A stretch of 64,000 nucleotides of DNA. Source: CAYRGG01 sp964423745. Lineage in GTDB: Bacteria > Pseudomonadota > Gammaproteobacteria > Competibacterales > Competibacteraceae. The position numbers and the translations under genes are program-made. Every line of letters starts with the position of its first letter. The stretch's first letter is position 1. The notes under the pieces are model-generated. The model did not search any database. It saw nothing but the letters and a program-made list of their open reading frames with translations, and was not told the origin of the DNA. The stretch spans positions 127,622-191,621 of the forward strand of contig CAYRGG010000001.1 in assembly GCA_964423745.1 (NCBI GenBank). Direction: 5' to 3'. Shown here one piece after another: positions 17,599 to 26,163 of the stretch.

Positions 17599-18216
17599 TT
17601 AGCCCTGGGGACAGTGAGCGCCCGCCTCAATCCAAGCTTTCGTCAATGCGCCAAAGGTGGCTTGATCGCCGGGGGCCGGTTCGCGTCCTTCCCCCGGATG
17701 CCAGCCCCAACCCACTAGGCCATCCTTAGCGTTGTGGGCTTGCAGCTCCGCCAGGGTTTTGCCCCCGTTGCGTTCTTTATCCTTTATCTGCACACAGATT
17801 TCCCCTAGGGATTTATCTTCCCAACCCATGCTGGCAGGCGCTAAATGCCAGACTTGATGACCCGGGATGCTCCCCTCCGCCGTGGCATAAGCGACATTCT
17901 CTTGACCGTGACAAGTGTTACAACGCATCCCCGCTAACCCCATGCCACCGACGCCGCGGTAGACAGGTGGCTGATGTAGCACCATGCCATCACCCTGTAA
18001 CGGTCGTTCACCTTTGGGGTGACAGTTTACACAACGGGGGTGCTGGAGAACTTTACCCATTTCCTCAAAAAGCTGGACTGCACGTTGCCGATCATCGGCG
18101 ATAGCGGCGAACTGTTCTGGTCCAGCCAGAGCGGCTGTTGATTCTGCTAAACTTTTATCCATCAATCCTACTAGTAGTCCAAGCATCACTAAGAGACCCG
18201 CCAATAATTTTCTCAT
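17599..18216 (-). CDS. Periplasmic diheme cytochrome c, partner of IorAB-like enzyme
   Basis: About 205 residues with a signal peptide and two heme c sites, CVNCH and CNTCH, some 35 residues apart. The frame opens at 18231, but an AGGAG site is placed correctly for the ATG at 18216, which gives a cleaner signal peptide (MRKLLAGLLVMLGLLVGL). It directly follows the molybdenum-subunit gene. In IorAB/aldehyde-dehydrogenase-type operons a cytochrome of this kind accepts electrons from the Fe-S subunit and passes them to the respiratory chain; that role is inferred from position. Confidence 0.85.
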   Translation of the reverse strand: MRKLLAGLLVMLGLLVGLMDKSLAESTAALAGPEQFAAIADDRQRAVQLFEEMGKVLQHPRCVNCHPKGERPLQGDGMVLHQPPVYRGVGGMGLAGMRCNTCHGQENVAYATAEGSIPGHQVWHLAPASMGWEDKSLGEICVQIKDKERNGGKTLAELQAHNAKDGLVGWGWHPGEGREPAPGDQATFGALTKAWIEAGAHCPQG

Positions 18217-18227
18217 TGCATCTCTCC

Positions 18228-20411
18228 TCATACGTTGACGGGTACAAAGGGTAGTCGTCGCAAAGTTTCCCCAGTCAGCACCCGCCAGGCGTTAGCCACT
18301 GCCGGAGCAATGGGCGGTAAGCCTGGTTCGCCAACCCCTGTAGGATCTGCTTGGGAGTCGATAATGCTAACTTCCACAGCGGGCATTTCGTTGATACGCA
18401 GAGAGCGGTAAGTGTCGAAGTTGGCTTGGACAACACGGCCGTTTTCCCCTAGGGTAATTTCATCGAACAAAGCGGCACTCAGACCGTAGCCGATACCCCC
18501 TTCCATTTGAGCGCGGATAATATTGGGATTGACCGCTACCCCGCAGTCAACCGCGCACCAAACTTTATGGACTTTAGGATAGCCTTGGTCATGGCGGGAG
18601 ACTTCAGCGATCTGCGCCACATAACTATCAAAGGATTTATGCACGGCGACGCCCAAGGCGCGATCATCACCTTTACGTGGACCCGACCAACTCGCCATCT
18701 CGGCGACACGTTCCAGGACAGCCTTATCACGGGGATGATCTTTCAGCAAAGCAAGTCGTCCCACCACTGGATCTTTATCCGCCAGTTCCAGCAGTTCATC
18801 GATGAAAGTTTCAGTGGTGTAAGCAGTGTGGGTATGACCCACCGAACGCCACCACAATACCGGCACACCGGTTTTCATGGTGTGCAATCCGACTCGTAAA
18901 TTGGGGATGGCATAGGGTAAACCCCGGGCTCCTTCCACGGAGGTGGGGTCGATACCGTCTTGAATCATGGCCTCAAAGGGCGATCCCGCCACGATGGATT
19001 GGGTGGCAATGGTTTGATCCCAAGCGGTGATATTGCCCTCCCTATCCACGGCGCCGTGTAATCGATGCACCGTCAATGGCCGGTAACGACCGCCGCGGAT
19101 ATCGTTCTCCCGGGTCCACAGGTGTTTCACCACCACCGGTTTGCCATAGGCTTTAGCCACGGCGGCCGCCTCGGCGGCGAAGTTAGCGTCGGGCTGGGCT
19201 CGACGCCCAAAACTGCCGCCGGCAAATGTGGTGTTTAATTTGACTTTATCTAGTGAAAGCTCCAGCACCTGGGCAATGGCGCCATGGTCGGTGGTTTGCA
19301 GTTGGCTACCCATCCAGACTTCTGCGCTATCCTCTTTGAGGTCGATCACCGCATCCAAGGTTTCCATGGGCGCATGGGCGAGGAACGGAAACTGATACTC
19401 CGCTTCCAGTACCTTGGCACCCTTCGCCAGTTGGTCGGCGACGTTGCCGCGATTTTCCGCCTCGTCACCGGATTCTTTGACCGCTTTTGCATAAGTTTCC
19501 ATGAGCTGAGCGGAGGAGCGGGTTTCCGCCTGACGGGTATCCCACTCCACTTTAAGAGCAGCCAGCCCTTTGAATGCCGCAAAGGTATTTTTACCGTACA
19601 CCACTACCCCTTGAGGTATGGTTTTGACATCCAGCACATGGGCTATCTGACGGGCCGCTGTATCGTCGACGTTGGCCACTGTGGCGCCGAACTGGGGCGG
19701 ATGCAGAATGGCCGTGGTGATCATACCGTCTTTATAGACGTCCAGGGTAAAGCGTGCTTCACCGGTGGATTTTGCAACGGTGTCGAGCTTGGGTCGATCT
19801 GTGCCGATCAAGGTGAATTCTTCCCGAGATTTTAACGCCGGTTCTGTCGGCACATCCATGGTAGCGGCTTTCTCGGCTAGTTCGCCAAAGGTGGTTTGTT
19901 GGCCACTGGTCGTATGTTTAACCACGCCTTTGTCGACGCTAATCTCACCGGCATCCACCTGCCACTGTTCGGCGGCAGCGGCCACCAACATGGCGCGGGC
20001 GGCAGCCCCGGCTTGACGCATTTGCTGATAGGAATTGGCAATGGCCGTGGAACCGCCGGTGCCTTGTAGGCCAAAGGCTAAATTTTTATAGAGTTCGGGA
20101 TCACTGGGGGCGCTTTCCGCGCGCATCTGACTCCAATCCGCGTCCAACTCTTCCGCCACCAAGGTGGCCAGACCCGTATAAGGTCCTTGACCAAATTCGA
20201 TGTGTTTCACCAACACAGTCACGGTATTGTCCGGTGCAATACGCAAAAAAGCATTGGGGGAAAACTGCCCAGCAGCCCCATCCCCCTGCATGACGCTAGC
20301 CTCACCGGACTGTGCTCTCACTTTCAAAGGCAACTGTAGGCCGATGATGAGTCCCACGGAACCTTGCAAGAAACGACGGCGGCTCAAGGTCACTGTATGA
20401 ATACGGCTCAT
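18228..20411 (-). CDS. Molybdopterin-binding subunit, isoquinoline 1-oxidoreductase beta-like (xanthine oxidase family)
   Basis: About 727 residues. Tat signal LSRRRFLQGSVGLIIG at the N-terminus targets the folded cofactor enzyme to the periplasm. Family features are GQGPYTGLATLVAEELDADW, GGSFGRRAQPDANFAAEA and the C-terminal GVGEPGLPPIAPAVANAW, which holds the catalytic Glu. The frame extends ten codons further to 20441, but GGAGG at 20421-20425 favours ATG 20411, four bases behind the Fe-S subunit stop. Oxidises an aldehyde or N-heterocycle by hydroxylation; substrate unknown. Forms a heterodimer with the 2Fe-2S subunit. Confidence 0.9.
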   Translation of the reverse strand: MSRIHTVTLSRRRFLQGSVGLIIGLQLPLKVRAQSGEASVMQGDGAAGQFSPNAFLRIAPDNTVTVLVKHIEFGQGPYTGLATLVAEELDADWSQMRAESAPSDPELYKNLAFGLQGTGGSTAIANSYQQMRQAGAAARAMLVAAAAEQWQVDAGEISVDKGVVKHTTSGQQTTFGELAEKAATMDVPTEPALKSREEFTLIGTDRPKLDTVAKSTGEARFTLDVYKDGMITTAILHPPQFGATVANVDDTAARQIAHVLDVKTIPQGVVVYGKNTFAAFKGLAALKVEWDTRQAETRSSAQLMETYAKAVKESGDEAENRGNVADQLAKGAKVLEAEYQFPFLAHAPMETLDAVIDLKEDSAEVWMGSQLQTTDHGAIAQVLELSLDKVKLNTTFAGGSFGRRAQPDANFAAEAAAVAKAYGKPVVVKHLWTRENDIRGGRYRPLTVHRLHGAVDREGNITAWDQTIATQSIVAGSPFEAMIQDGIDPTSVEGARGLPYAIPNLRVGLHTMKTGVPVLWWRSVGHTHTAYTTETFIDELLELADKDPVVGRLALLKDHPRDKAVLERVAEMASWSGPRKGDDRALGVAVHKSFDSYVAQIAEVSRHDQGYPKVHKVWCAVDCGVAVNPNIIRAQMEGGIGYGLSAALFDEITLGENGRVVQANFDTYRSLRINEMPAVEVSIIDSQADPTGVGEPGLPPIAPAVANAWRVLTGETLRRLPFVPVNV

Positions 20412-20415
20412 GACG

Positions 20416-20880
20416 TTACGCCTCCAATTGTTCAGCAGCATTGTGGATGGCCTGGCGAACCCGCACGTAAGTGGCGCAGCGGCAGATGTTGCCCGCCATG
20501 GCCCCGTCGATGTCGGTATCTGTGGGGGCAGGCTTTTCGTTGAGCAGGGCTACCGCTGACATAATCTGGCCAGATTGACAATAGCCACATTGAGGAACGT
20601 CGATGGCTTTCCAAGCGGCTTGCACGGCTATGGCAGCATCTCCTTTTAAACCTTCGATGGTGGTAATCTGTTGACCATCCACTGCGCTCACCGGCGTCAC
20701 GCAAGAACGCCGCGGCTGGCCATTAACGTGGACCGTGCAAGCGCCACACTGGGCGATGCCGCACCCGTATTTAGTGCCGGTTAAACGCAGTTCGTCCCGC
20801 AATACCCACAACAGGGGCGTTTCAGGATCGACGCTATCGTCGAGTTTATGACTTTCGCCGTTAATAGTGAGTGAGAGCAT
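20416..20880 (-). CDS. (2Fe-2S)-binding subunit, isoquinoline 1-oxidoreductase alpha-like
   Basis: A 154-residue electron-transfer subunit with both expected clusters: the plant-ferredoxin type (YGCGIAQCGACTVHVNG, then the fourth Cys in RRSC) and the C-terminal helical type (QCGYCQSGQIM and GNICRC). Length is typical for the family. There is no signal peptide, as expected if it is co-exported with the Tat-bearing large subunit. First gene of a three-gene operon with the molybdopterin subunit and the diheme cytochrome. Confidence 0.93.
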   Translation of the reverse strand: MLSLTINGESHKLDDSVDPETPLLWVLRDELRLTGTKYGCGIAQCGACTVHVNGQPRRSCVTPVSAVDGQQITTIEGLKGDAAIAVQAAWKAIDVPQCGYCQSGQIMSAVALLNEKPAPTDTDIDGAMAGNICRCATYVRVRQAIHNAAEQLEA

Positions 20881-20912
20881 GGTTTTTCTCCAGGTGATGA
20901 ACGATAAATTAG

Positions 20913-22304
20913 CTAGGCCATGGGAAGACGCACCGTAAACAAAGTTTTACCCGGCTTTGAATGTAATGTAATCGCTCCACGATGGCGGTTTTCCACAATA
21001 CGGCGGGTAATGTCCAAACCCAATCCAGTGCCTTTACCCACTTCTTTGGTGGTGAAGAAAGACCCAAACACACAGGATTGGATGTCTTCGGGAATACCGG
21101 GGCCATTATCGACGATATCCACACACAGGTTATCCCCTTCCCGGTGGGTATAGATGTCAACGATGCCCTGACCGTTCATGGCGTCGATGGCGTTATCGAG
21201 CAGGTTAGTCCAGACTTGATTGAGTTCGCTGCCATAGGCTTTAATAGGGGGCAGACTGCGATCGAAGTGAGTATTGACCGTAACCCCATATTTCAACTTA
21301 TGATGCAGCATTGTTAGGGTGTCTTCGATGCCTTGATGAACATCCACATCTTGTTGCACATCGCGATCTACGTAGGAATAGGATTTAACGGCATCCACGA
21401 GTTCAGTGATGCGCCCAGAGGCTTTTTGGCCATCTAAAATCATAGCTAATACGTCAAAGGATAGGGCCAGCCATTGAATGCCCACATAGCGCATGGACGT
21501 GGGATTATTTCGCCAGCGTTCCGCTAATCCCTGAATTTCCTGGATTTCTAGACCTGAAGCGGCCAGCGGCGGCGCCAGTTCCCAAGCTTCAGGAATATCG
21601 TCTTGTTCCAACCAATCCAGAAAATCGTCTTCCCGAGCAGCTAAATCTCTACTTTTAAGTCGTTCCTGAGCAATAAAGGCAAATCCCTTGTCCCGTAGGG
21701 CCAGCCATTGGTCGGTATGTTCGTCATCCACATTGAGTTTGCCGTAAGCAAGATTCATATCCTGCAAGGCAAGTATCTTGGGATGAAGATTTTCTAGGAT
21801 GCGGGCTAGAGAAGAAGCTGGGTTATTGAGTTCATGGGCGAGTCCAGCGGCTAACGTACCCAATGAGGCCATTTTTTCTCGATTGCGAATAAAGGATTCT
21901 AGGCGGCGAGTACGATCCAGGATGGTTTGAAAAATCTTCTTTTCCACACTGCGGGTGGACACCATCAACTGGCGGAATTCATCCCGGCCCATGACATACA
22001 GAGTGCAAGGCGTTAGCGCCTTGAGGGTAATGGGTACGGGTTCGTCCGTGTAGATCTGCACTTCGCCAAAAAATGAAGGGGCAGTATGTTTACCAATGGG
22101 CATTTGATGCCCTTCGGATTCTCGAAGAATATCGATATCCCCTTCCATATGCAGGAAAAATCCCCGCGGTGGCTGTCCTTGGGCTACGATAATGTCACCC
22201 GCTCGATAAGTTTGTAGGGTGACATGGTCACAAATCCATTGCAGCTTGTCATCGCTAATAGACGCAAACAAATCCAGGCGGCGGAGGTCGTCGATACAAA
22301 TCAT
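20913..22304 (-). CDS. Soluble sensor histidine kinase with N-terminal cNMP-binding domain
   Basis: 463 residues, no membrane segment. Residues about 10-115 form a cyclic-nucleotide-binding (CAP-like) domain (AGDIIVAQGQPPRGFFLHMEG, FFGEVQIY). A helix leads to the dimerisation domain with phospho-acceptor His157 (GLAHELNNPASS) and the catalytic domain: N box NQVWTNLLDNAIDAM, G1 DNGPGIPED, G2 GKGTGLGLDI. The ATG overlaps the stop of the receiver-TrxR fusion gene upstream by one base (TAATG), so the two are made together and are the likely kinase-regulator pair. Confidence 0.9.
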   Translation of the reverse strand: MICIDDLRRLDLFASISDDKLQWICDHVTLQTYRAGDIIVAQGQPPRGFFLHMEGDIDILRESEGHQMPIGKHTAPSFFGEVQIYTDEPVPITLKALTPCTLYVMGRDEFRQLMVSTRSVEKKIFQTILDRTRRLESFIRNREKMASLGTLAAGLAHELNNPASSLARILENLHPKILALQDMNLAYGKLNVDDEHTDQWLALRDKGFAFIAQERLKSRDLAAREDDFLDWLEQDDIPEAWELAPPLAASGLEIQEIQGLAERWRNNPTSMRYVGIQWLALSFDVLAMILDGQKASGRITELVDAVKSYSYVDRDVQQDVDVHQGIEDTLTMLHHKLKYGVTVNTHFDRSLPPIKAYGSELNQVWTNLLDNAIDAMNGQGIVDIYTHREGDNLCVDIVDNGPGIPEDIQSCVFGSFFTTKEVGKGTGLGLDITRRIVENRHRGAITLHSKPGKTLFTVRLPMA

Positions 22305-23992
22305 TAGAGACTGCTCAAATATTCGCTGATAAAGCGTTGCGTGATGGACCCCTCACCCACCGCCGAGGCCACCCGCTTGATGGAGCCATAGCGCACGTCC
22401 CCGACGGCAAATACCCCTGCCACGCTGGTTTCCGTGAGATAGGGGTCGCGGGGTAAGGTCCAGTAACGGTGGTAGTCTGGTTTTTTAAGATCGTTACCGG
22501 TAATGACGAAGCCCCGCTGATCTCGAGCTATCCCTTCATCCAACCAGGCCGTATGGGGGTTAGCGCCTATAAAGACGAACATGGCGTCGGCTGGCTGGGT
22601 GTTTTCCGCACCACTTTCCAGATCCTTGAGGGTAATGGCCTGCAAACGATCATTACCCACCACGCTAACGGGTTGGGCACGAAACAAGATGCGGATATTC
22701 TCGGCCGCATCGATACGCTCGGCTAGATATTCCGACATGGTTTCCCGTAGGCTGGTACGGTGACATACTACAGTCACCGAACGGGCATAAGTGGACAACA
22801 TCATGGCCGCTTGGCCAGCCGAATTTCCCGCGCCGATGATAAAAACGTCTTTATCCTGACAAGACAGCGCCTCGGTGGTGGCGGCGCCGTAGAAAACCCC
22901 GAGACCCTCAAGAGCTTGGCAGCCTGGAATAGCGAGGCGATTATAGGCAACGCCATTGGCAACCACCAAGCAGTGACAAGATAACTCCGTGCCGTTACTC
23001 AACCGCACTAGACGGTATTGGCCATCGCTACGCATCCCCGTTACCTCTTGGGCAAGAATCAGTTCCGCGCCGAAGCGTCGAGCTTGATCCAACGCCCGGC
23101 GGGACAGCTCTGCACCGCTAATGCCCGCAGGAAAGCCTAAATAATTTTCAATAAGTGAACTAGTGCCCGCCTGTCCGCCGGGTGCAGAACGTTCAATCAA
23201 AGCTGTCTTGATGCGTTCTGTGGATGCTGTCACGGCCACCGCCAGACCCGCGGGGCCAGCCCCCACCACCACCACTGGATAAAACGGTACACTGGCTGTC
23301 GTGGTTAAACCGATGTGGTACGCCACCTCCGTGAGTTGCGGTCGATTCAGCACAGTGCCGTCGGGTAGCACCACCGTCGGCAAACCAAGGCTGGTATCGA
23401 GAGAGGTCAGTAGGAGTTCTGTCTCGGGGGAGCTTTCCACATCGATCCATTTATAAGGCACATGATTACGGGCGATAAAATCCCGCACGGCATGACCATC
23501 AAAAGACCAACGGTAATCGATAATCTTAACCCCCAGGAATTCCGGTTGGTGAATTTTGCGCCAGTCATAAAGCTGCTCATCGATGATGGGATAGAGTTTT
23601 TCATCGGGGGGATTCCAGGGCTTCATCAAATAATAATCCAAGCCCAAATCATTAATGGCTTGGATAGCGACGTTGTTGTCAGCATAGGCTGTCAGTAAAA
23701 GACGTCTCGCGTCTGGAAAAATAGCCTTAGCCTGCTCGATAAATTGGGTGCCTGTCATACTCGGCATACGCTGATCGGAGAGCAACAACGCCACGTTTAT
23801 TCCCTGACGCTTAAAATCCTTTAATAGATCCACGGCTTCGACGCCAGATTCGGCGCGAACGATGCGATACTCTTTTCCATACTTGGAGCGCAAGTCCCGG
23901 ACTACCGCATGCAATACCTCGGGTTCATCGTCAACAGCCAAGATGATAGGCCGGGTTGTTTTTACGCTGTGGTTAATGCTTTTTACATCCAT
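22304..23992 (-). CDS. Receiver domain-thioredoxin reductase-like fusion protein
   Basis: 562 residues with three modules. Receiver, about 15-135: acidic pair D21-D22, phospho-acceptor D73 in LLSDQRMP, Lys124 in MKPW. Thioredoxin/glutaredoxin-like segment, about 150-230, with no CxxC. FAD/NAD(P)H oxidoreductase, about 238-562: VGAGPAG at 243-249 and IGAGNSAGQAA at 386-396. The site where thioredoxin reductase carries CATC reads GAAT (369-372), so disulfide chemistry in the usual way is excluded. Coupled to a cNMP-domain histidine kinase. Suggests a flavin-based redox or nucleotide sensor or effector controlled by phosphorylation. Confidence 0.88.
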   Translation of the reverse strand: MDVKSINHSVKTTRPIILAVDDEPEVLHAVVRDLRSKYGKEYRIVRAESGVEAVDLLKDFKRQGINVALLLSDQRMPSMTGTQFIEQAKAIFPDARRLLLTAYADNNVAIQAINDLGLDYYLMKPWNPPDEKLYPIIDEQLYDWRKIHQPEFLGVKIIDYRWSFDGHAVRDFIARNHVPYKWIDVESSPETELLLTSLDTSLGLPTVVLPDGTVLNRPQLTEVAYHIGLTTTASVPFYPVVVVGAGPAGLAVAVTASTERIKTALIERSAPGGQAGTSSLIENYLGFPAGISGAELSRRALDQARRFGAELILAQEVTGMRSDGQYRLVRLSNGTELSCHCLVVANGVAYNRLAIPGCQALEGLGVFYGAATTEALSCQDKDVFIIGAGNSAGQAAMMLSTYARSVTVVCHRTSLRETMSEYLAERIDAAENIRILFRAQPVSVVGNDRLQAITLKDLESGAENTQPADAMFVFIGANPHTAWLDEGIARDQRGFVITGNDLKKPDYHRYWTLPRDPYLTETSVAGVFAVGDVRYGSIKRVASAVGEGSITQRFISEYLSSL

Positions 23993-24370
23993 AGACCAGG
24001 TTCGAATCTGTGATGACTACCTACGATGTTAAACCAGGATGGCCGTCTGTATTCAGGAGTTGTTAAGGATAAATGAGTTAAAAGAATATTTCTTGCAAAT
24101 TATTGCGCTAACTGACGCGCTAACAATGACGCTATATGTCTTATAAGTAACTGGCCATCAGTTATGCGTTGTTATGGAAGGGCCTTTGCCGTTGGAAGAC
24201 GGCGATGGAGCGTACAGGGACGTATGCACAGCGTTCCTGGAATAACATCGGATAACTAAGGACATTTCACTTAGATTAAACACTACAGATAGACGACACC
24301 TCGTAACAAAAGGCTATGTTAGAGGGTCAAACGCAATAAACCTCATCAATACCATAGAGAGGGTATCGCC
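23993..24370. other. Intergenic region with no recognised gene
   Basis: About 380 bases between divergent genes. Around 24170-24250 lies a GC-richer stretch (GATGGAGCGTACAGGGACGT) resembling repeated intergenic elements of related bacteria, but only one copy is present here. The GAGAGGG just before 24371 is the ribosome site of the next gene. No RNA gene was recognised. Confidence 0.4.
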
Positions 24371-24802
24371 GTGAAAAAATCAATTTTTTCTTTAACAGCA
24401 GCGCTGGTCGTTGTTTCACTTTTCATTCCGTTTTCAACCGCCACAGCTAAGGATTATCGTGGTCATCCAGGCGTTAAGTTCCGTGGAGGCAGCGGAATAA
24501 GCTTATCCATTGGTAGCGATCGTGGCGTTAACTATAGATTTTACTATCAAGAATCAGGCCGTTCACACTTTCGACCCCATCATTCCAGGGGATATCGACA
24601 ATACCGCTATTACAATCCTCCCCGGTATATTGTAAAACCCCCCGTGTATTACGGGGGCCGGGGTTTCTATTTCAAACCTCCGCGGCATCACCATTACCGT
24701 AAACCGCACCATGGTCGTTACGGTCATTTCAAACCCCATCGCCATTATGGCCGCCACTATTTTAAACCTCAGCGACACCATCGCTTTTACGGTCATAGGT
24801 AA
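24371..24802 (+). CDS. Secreted His/Arg/Tyr-rich basic protein
   Basis: 143 residues starting with GTG after a GAGAGGG ribosome site. A clear signal peptide (MKKSIFSLTAALVVVSLFIP, cleavage near ATAKD) precedes a low-complexity mature part: about 25 histidines in HH, HRH and HYGRHYF clusters with repeated FKPxxH blocks. The composition suggests metal binding or interaction with envelope polymers. No family is recognised. It faces the next small secreted gene convergently. Confidence 0.65.
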   Translation: MKKSIFSLTAALVVVSLFIPFSTATAKDYRGHPGVKFRGGSGISLSIGSDRGVNYRFYYQESGRSHFRPHHSRGYRQYRYYNPPRYIVKPPVYYGGRGFYFKPPRHHHYRKPHHGRYGHFKPHRHYGRHYFKPQRHHRFYGHR

Positions 24803-24844
24803 TATGACCGCCAGCCGAACCTTTTAAAAACCACAACTCATCAA

Positions 24845-24879
24845 GCTTGCGAGTGCTAAAAAAACACCTTTTCGCAAGC
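24845..24879. terminator. Possible terminator hairpin between convergent genes
   Basis: GCTTGCGA (24845-24852) and TCGCAAGC (24872-24879) form a perfect 8-bp stem around a 19-base A-rich loop; TTTT follows after a short gap on the plus strand. The long loop makes it a weak candidate. Confidence 0.35.
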
Positions 24880-24946
24880 CTGACTTTTACGTAACAGGTT
24901 CCCAAAACTAACCCCTACTGTTTGCCCTTTCTTCAAAAGAAGATTT

Positions 24947-25204
24947 CTATGGAGAAGAATCGTTAAAACTCCTTAGGCGAATCCGCACCGGAACACGAGA
25001 TGAATTATCGTCCACGGGTTCAGCTTCAAAGTAATTTTCATCAATTTCTTTAAAGCCTGTTAGTCCTAAAGGTTCCACTTCATCTTGTACATCCTGGCCT
25101 AACTGATTACCCTCATCAATCGGCGCACTTTTATCGCCAAAAGGTTCAGCGAAGATAACCCCTGAAATCAGACAAGCCGCAAGGGCAAAAGCAAAAATTT
25201 TCAT
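24947..25204 (-). CDS. Small secreted acidic protein
   Basis: 85 residues from ATG 25204, which follows an AGAGGAG ribosome site; the frame opens upstream to 25240 but that extension lacks a site. Signal peptide MKIFAFALAACLISGVIFA, then an acidic mature part with GDKSAPIDEGNQLGQDVQDE and a basic end VPVRIRLRSF. No known family recognised; probably periplasmic. Confidence 0.55.
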   Translation of the reverse strand: MKIFAFALAACLISGVIFAEPFGDKSAPIDEGNQLGQDVQDEVEPLGLTGFKEIDENYFEAEPVDDNSSRVPVRIRLRSFNDSSP

Positions 25205-25335
25205 GAATGTCTCCTCTGGATGCACTGGGTAAAATCGCAATTCCGTATGCCTTTTAAATCAACGTATCAAGTATGACCCCTAACATGTGATTTTTTTGTC
25301 AAATCAAATTTAAAAACACCTATGCAATCAGGTCC

Positions 25336-25932
25336 TCAAAATAAACGGCTAAGGTCGATATTAATATTGTGCAACAAAGTAGGGCAAACGGCGCCCCTAC
25401 GGTGGCGCTGAATGTGTAGATACTCGCTGTCGTTAGGCTGTGGTTGTAGGTAGATCTCCAGGCGTTTCTGAGCAAGATCTAATAACCACACTTCAGAAAT
25501 CTCAAAACGGGCATAAAGAGGAATTTTAACCTCTCTGTCGTAGCGTACTGAACTGTCCGCCACTTCGACCAATAACAGGGTATCAGATGCGCTTGGTAAA
25601 GCAGAACGATAGTTATCTTGCCGTGCTCGCAATACGGCGATATCTGGTTCAGGTTCATTGTGCTTACCGAGTACAAGAGGATTTTGGATCGAGACAATGA
25701 TGTCATCAGTCACGGAACGACTCAGTTGCTTGGCTAATTGGTTGACTATAGCCACATGAAGGTGCCCGATGGGGGCCATATCTACCAGTTCTCCTTCAAT
25801 CAATTCGATACGCATATCCTCATGAAAGATTCCTGTCTTTGCTATCTTATGATAGTCATCGATGGACAAGCGGTGTTTGTGCGGTGCTAATTGATCATCA
25901 GACCCATGATGATGGGCAAAAATACTAGTCAT
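25336..25932 (-). CDS. Uma2 family (DUF820) putative restriction-type endonuclease
   Basis: 198 residues of the PD-(D/E)XK-fold Uma2 family. Visible signatures: RIELIEGELVDMAPIGHLH, the metal-binding Asp in NEPEPDIAVL, and E-x-K in LLLVEVADSS ... REVKIPLYARF. Such genes are numerous in cyanobacteria and large sulfur bacteria and are thought to come from mobile nucleases; their cellular role is unsettled. A second, divergent copy lies at 55865-56362. Confidence 0.85.
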   Translation of the reverse strand: MTSIFAHHHGSDDQLAPHKHRLSIDDYHKIAKTGIFHEDMRIELIEGELVDMAPIGHLHVAIVNQLAKQLSRSVTDDIIVSIQNPLVLGKHNEPEPDIAVLRARQDNYRSALPSASDTLLLVEVADSSVRYDREVKIPLYARFEISEVWLLDLAQKRLEIYLQPQPNDSEYLHIQRHRRGAVCPTLLHNINIDLSRLF

Positions 25933-26163
25933 GAATAGACGACCCGCTAGGATTTGTTATATGACATTCTATACTTTTCTGCATGCTTATGGGGTGTTGA
26001 AGACATCATCATGTCAGCTGCCTACTATTTCTAAAGTTTAAAAATCTCCAGCCGATATAACCGTAAACGGACATAACACGCGCTAGCTGCTTTGTGGTCC
26101 AGGGGTTTTTTTATTTCGACAACGATACAAAAGCATCGTGTCGGTCATTATATCGGTATAGTT

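Noticed and set aside
23999..24025. GGTTCGAATC resembling a tRNA T-loop
   Set aside because: Flanking bases do not form a T-stem and no acceptor or anticodon arm surrounds it; it lies at the start of the receiver-TrxR gene.
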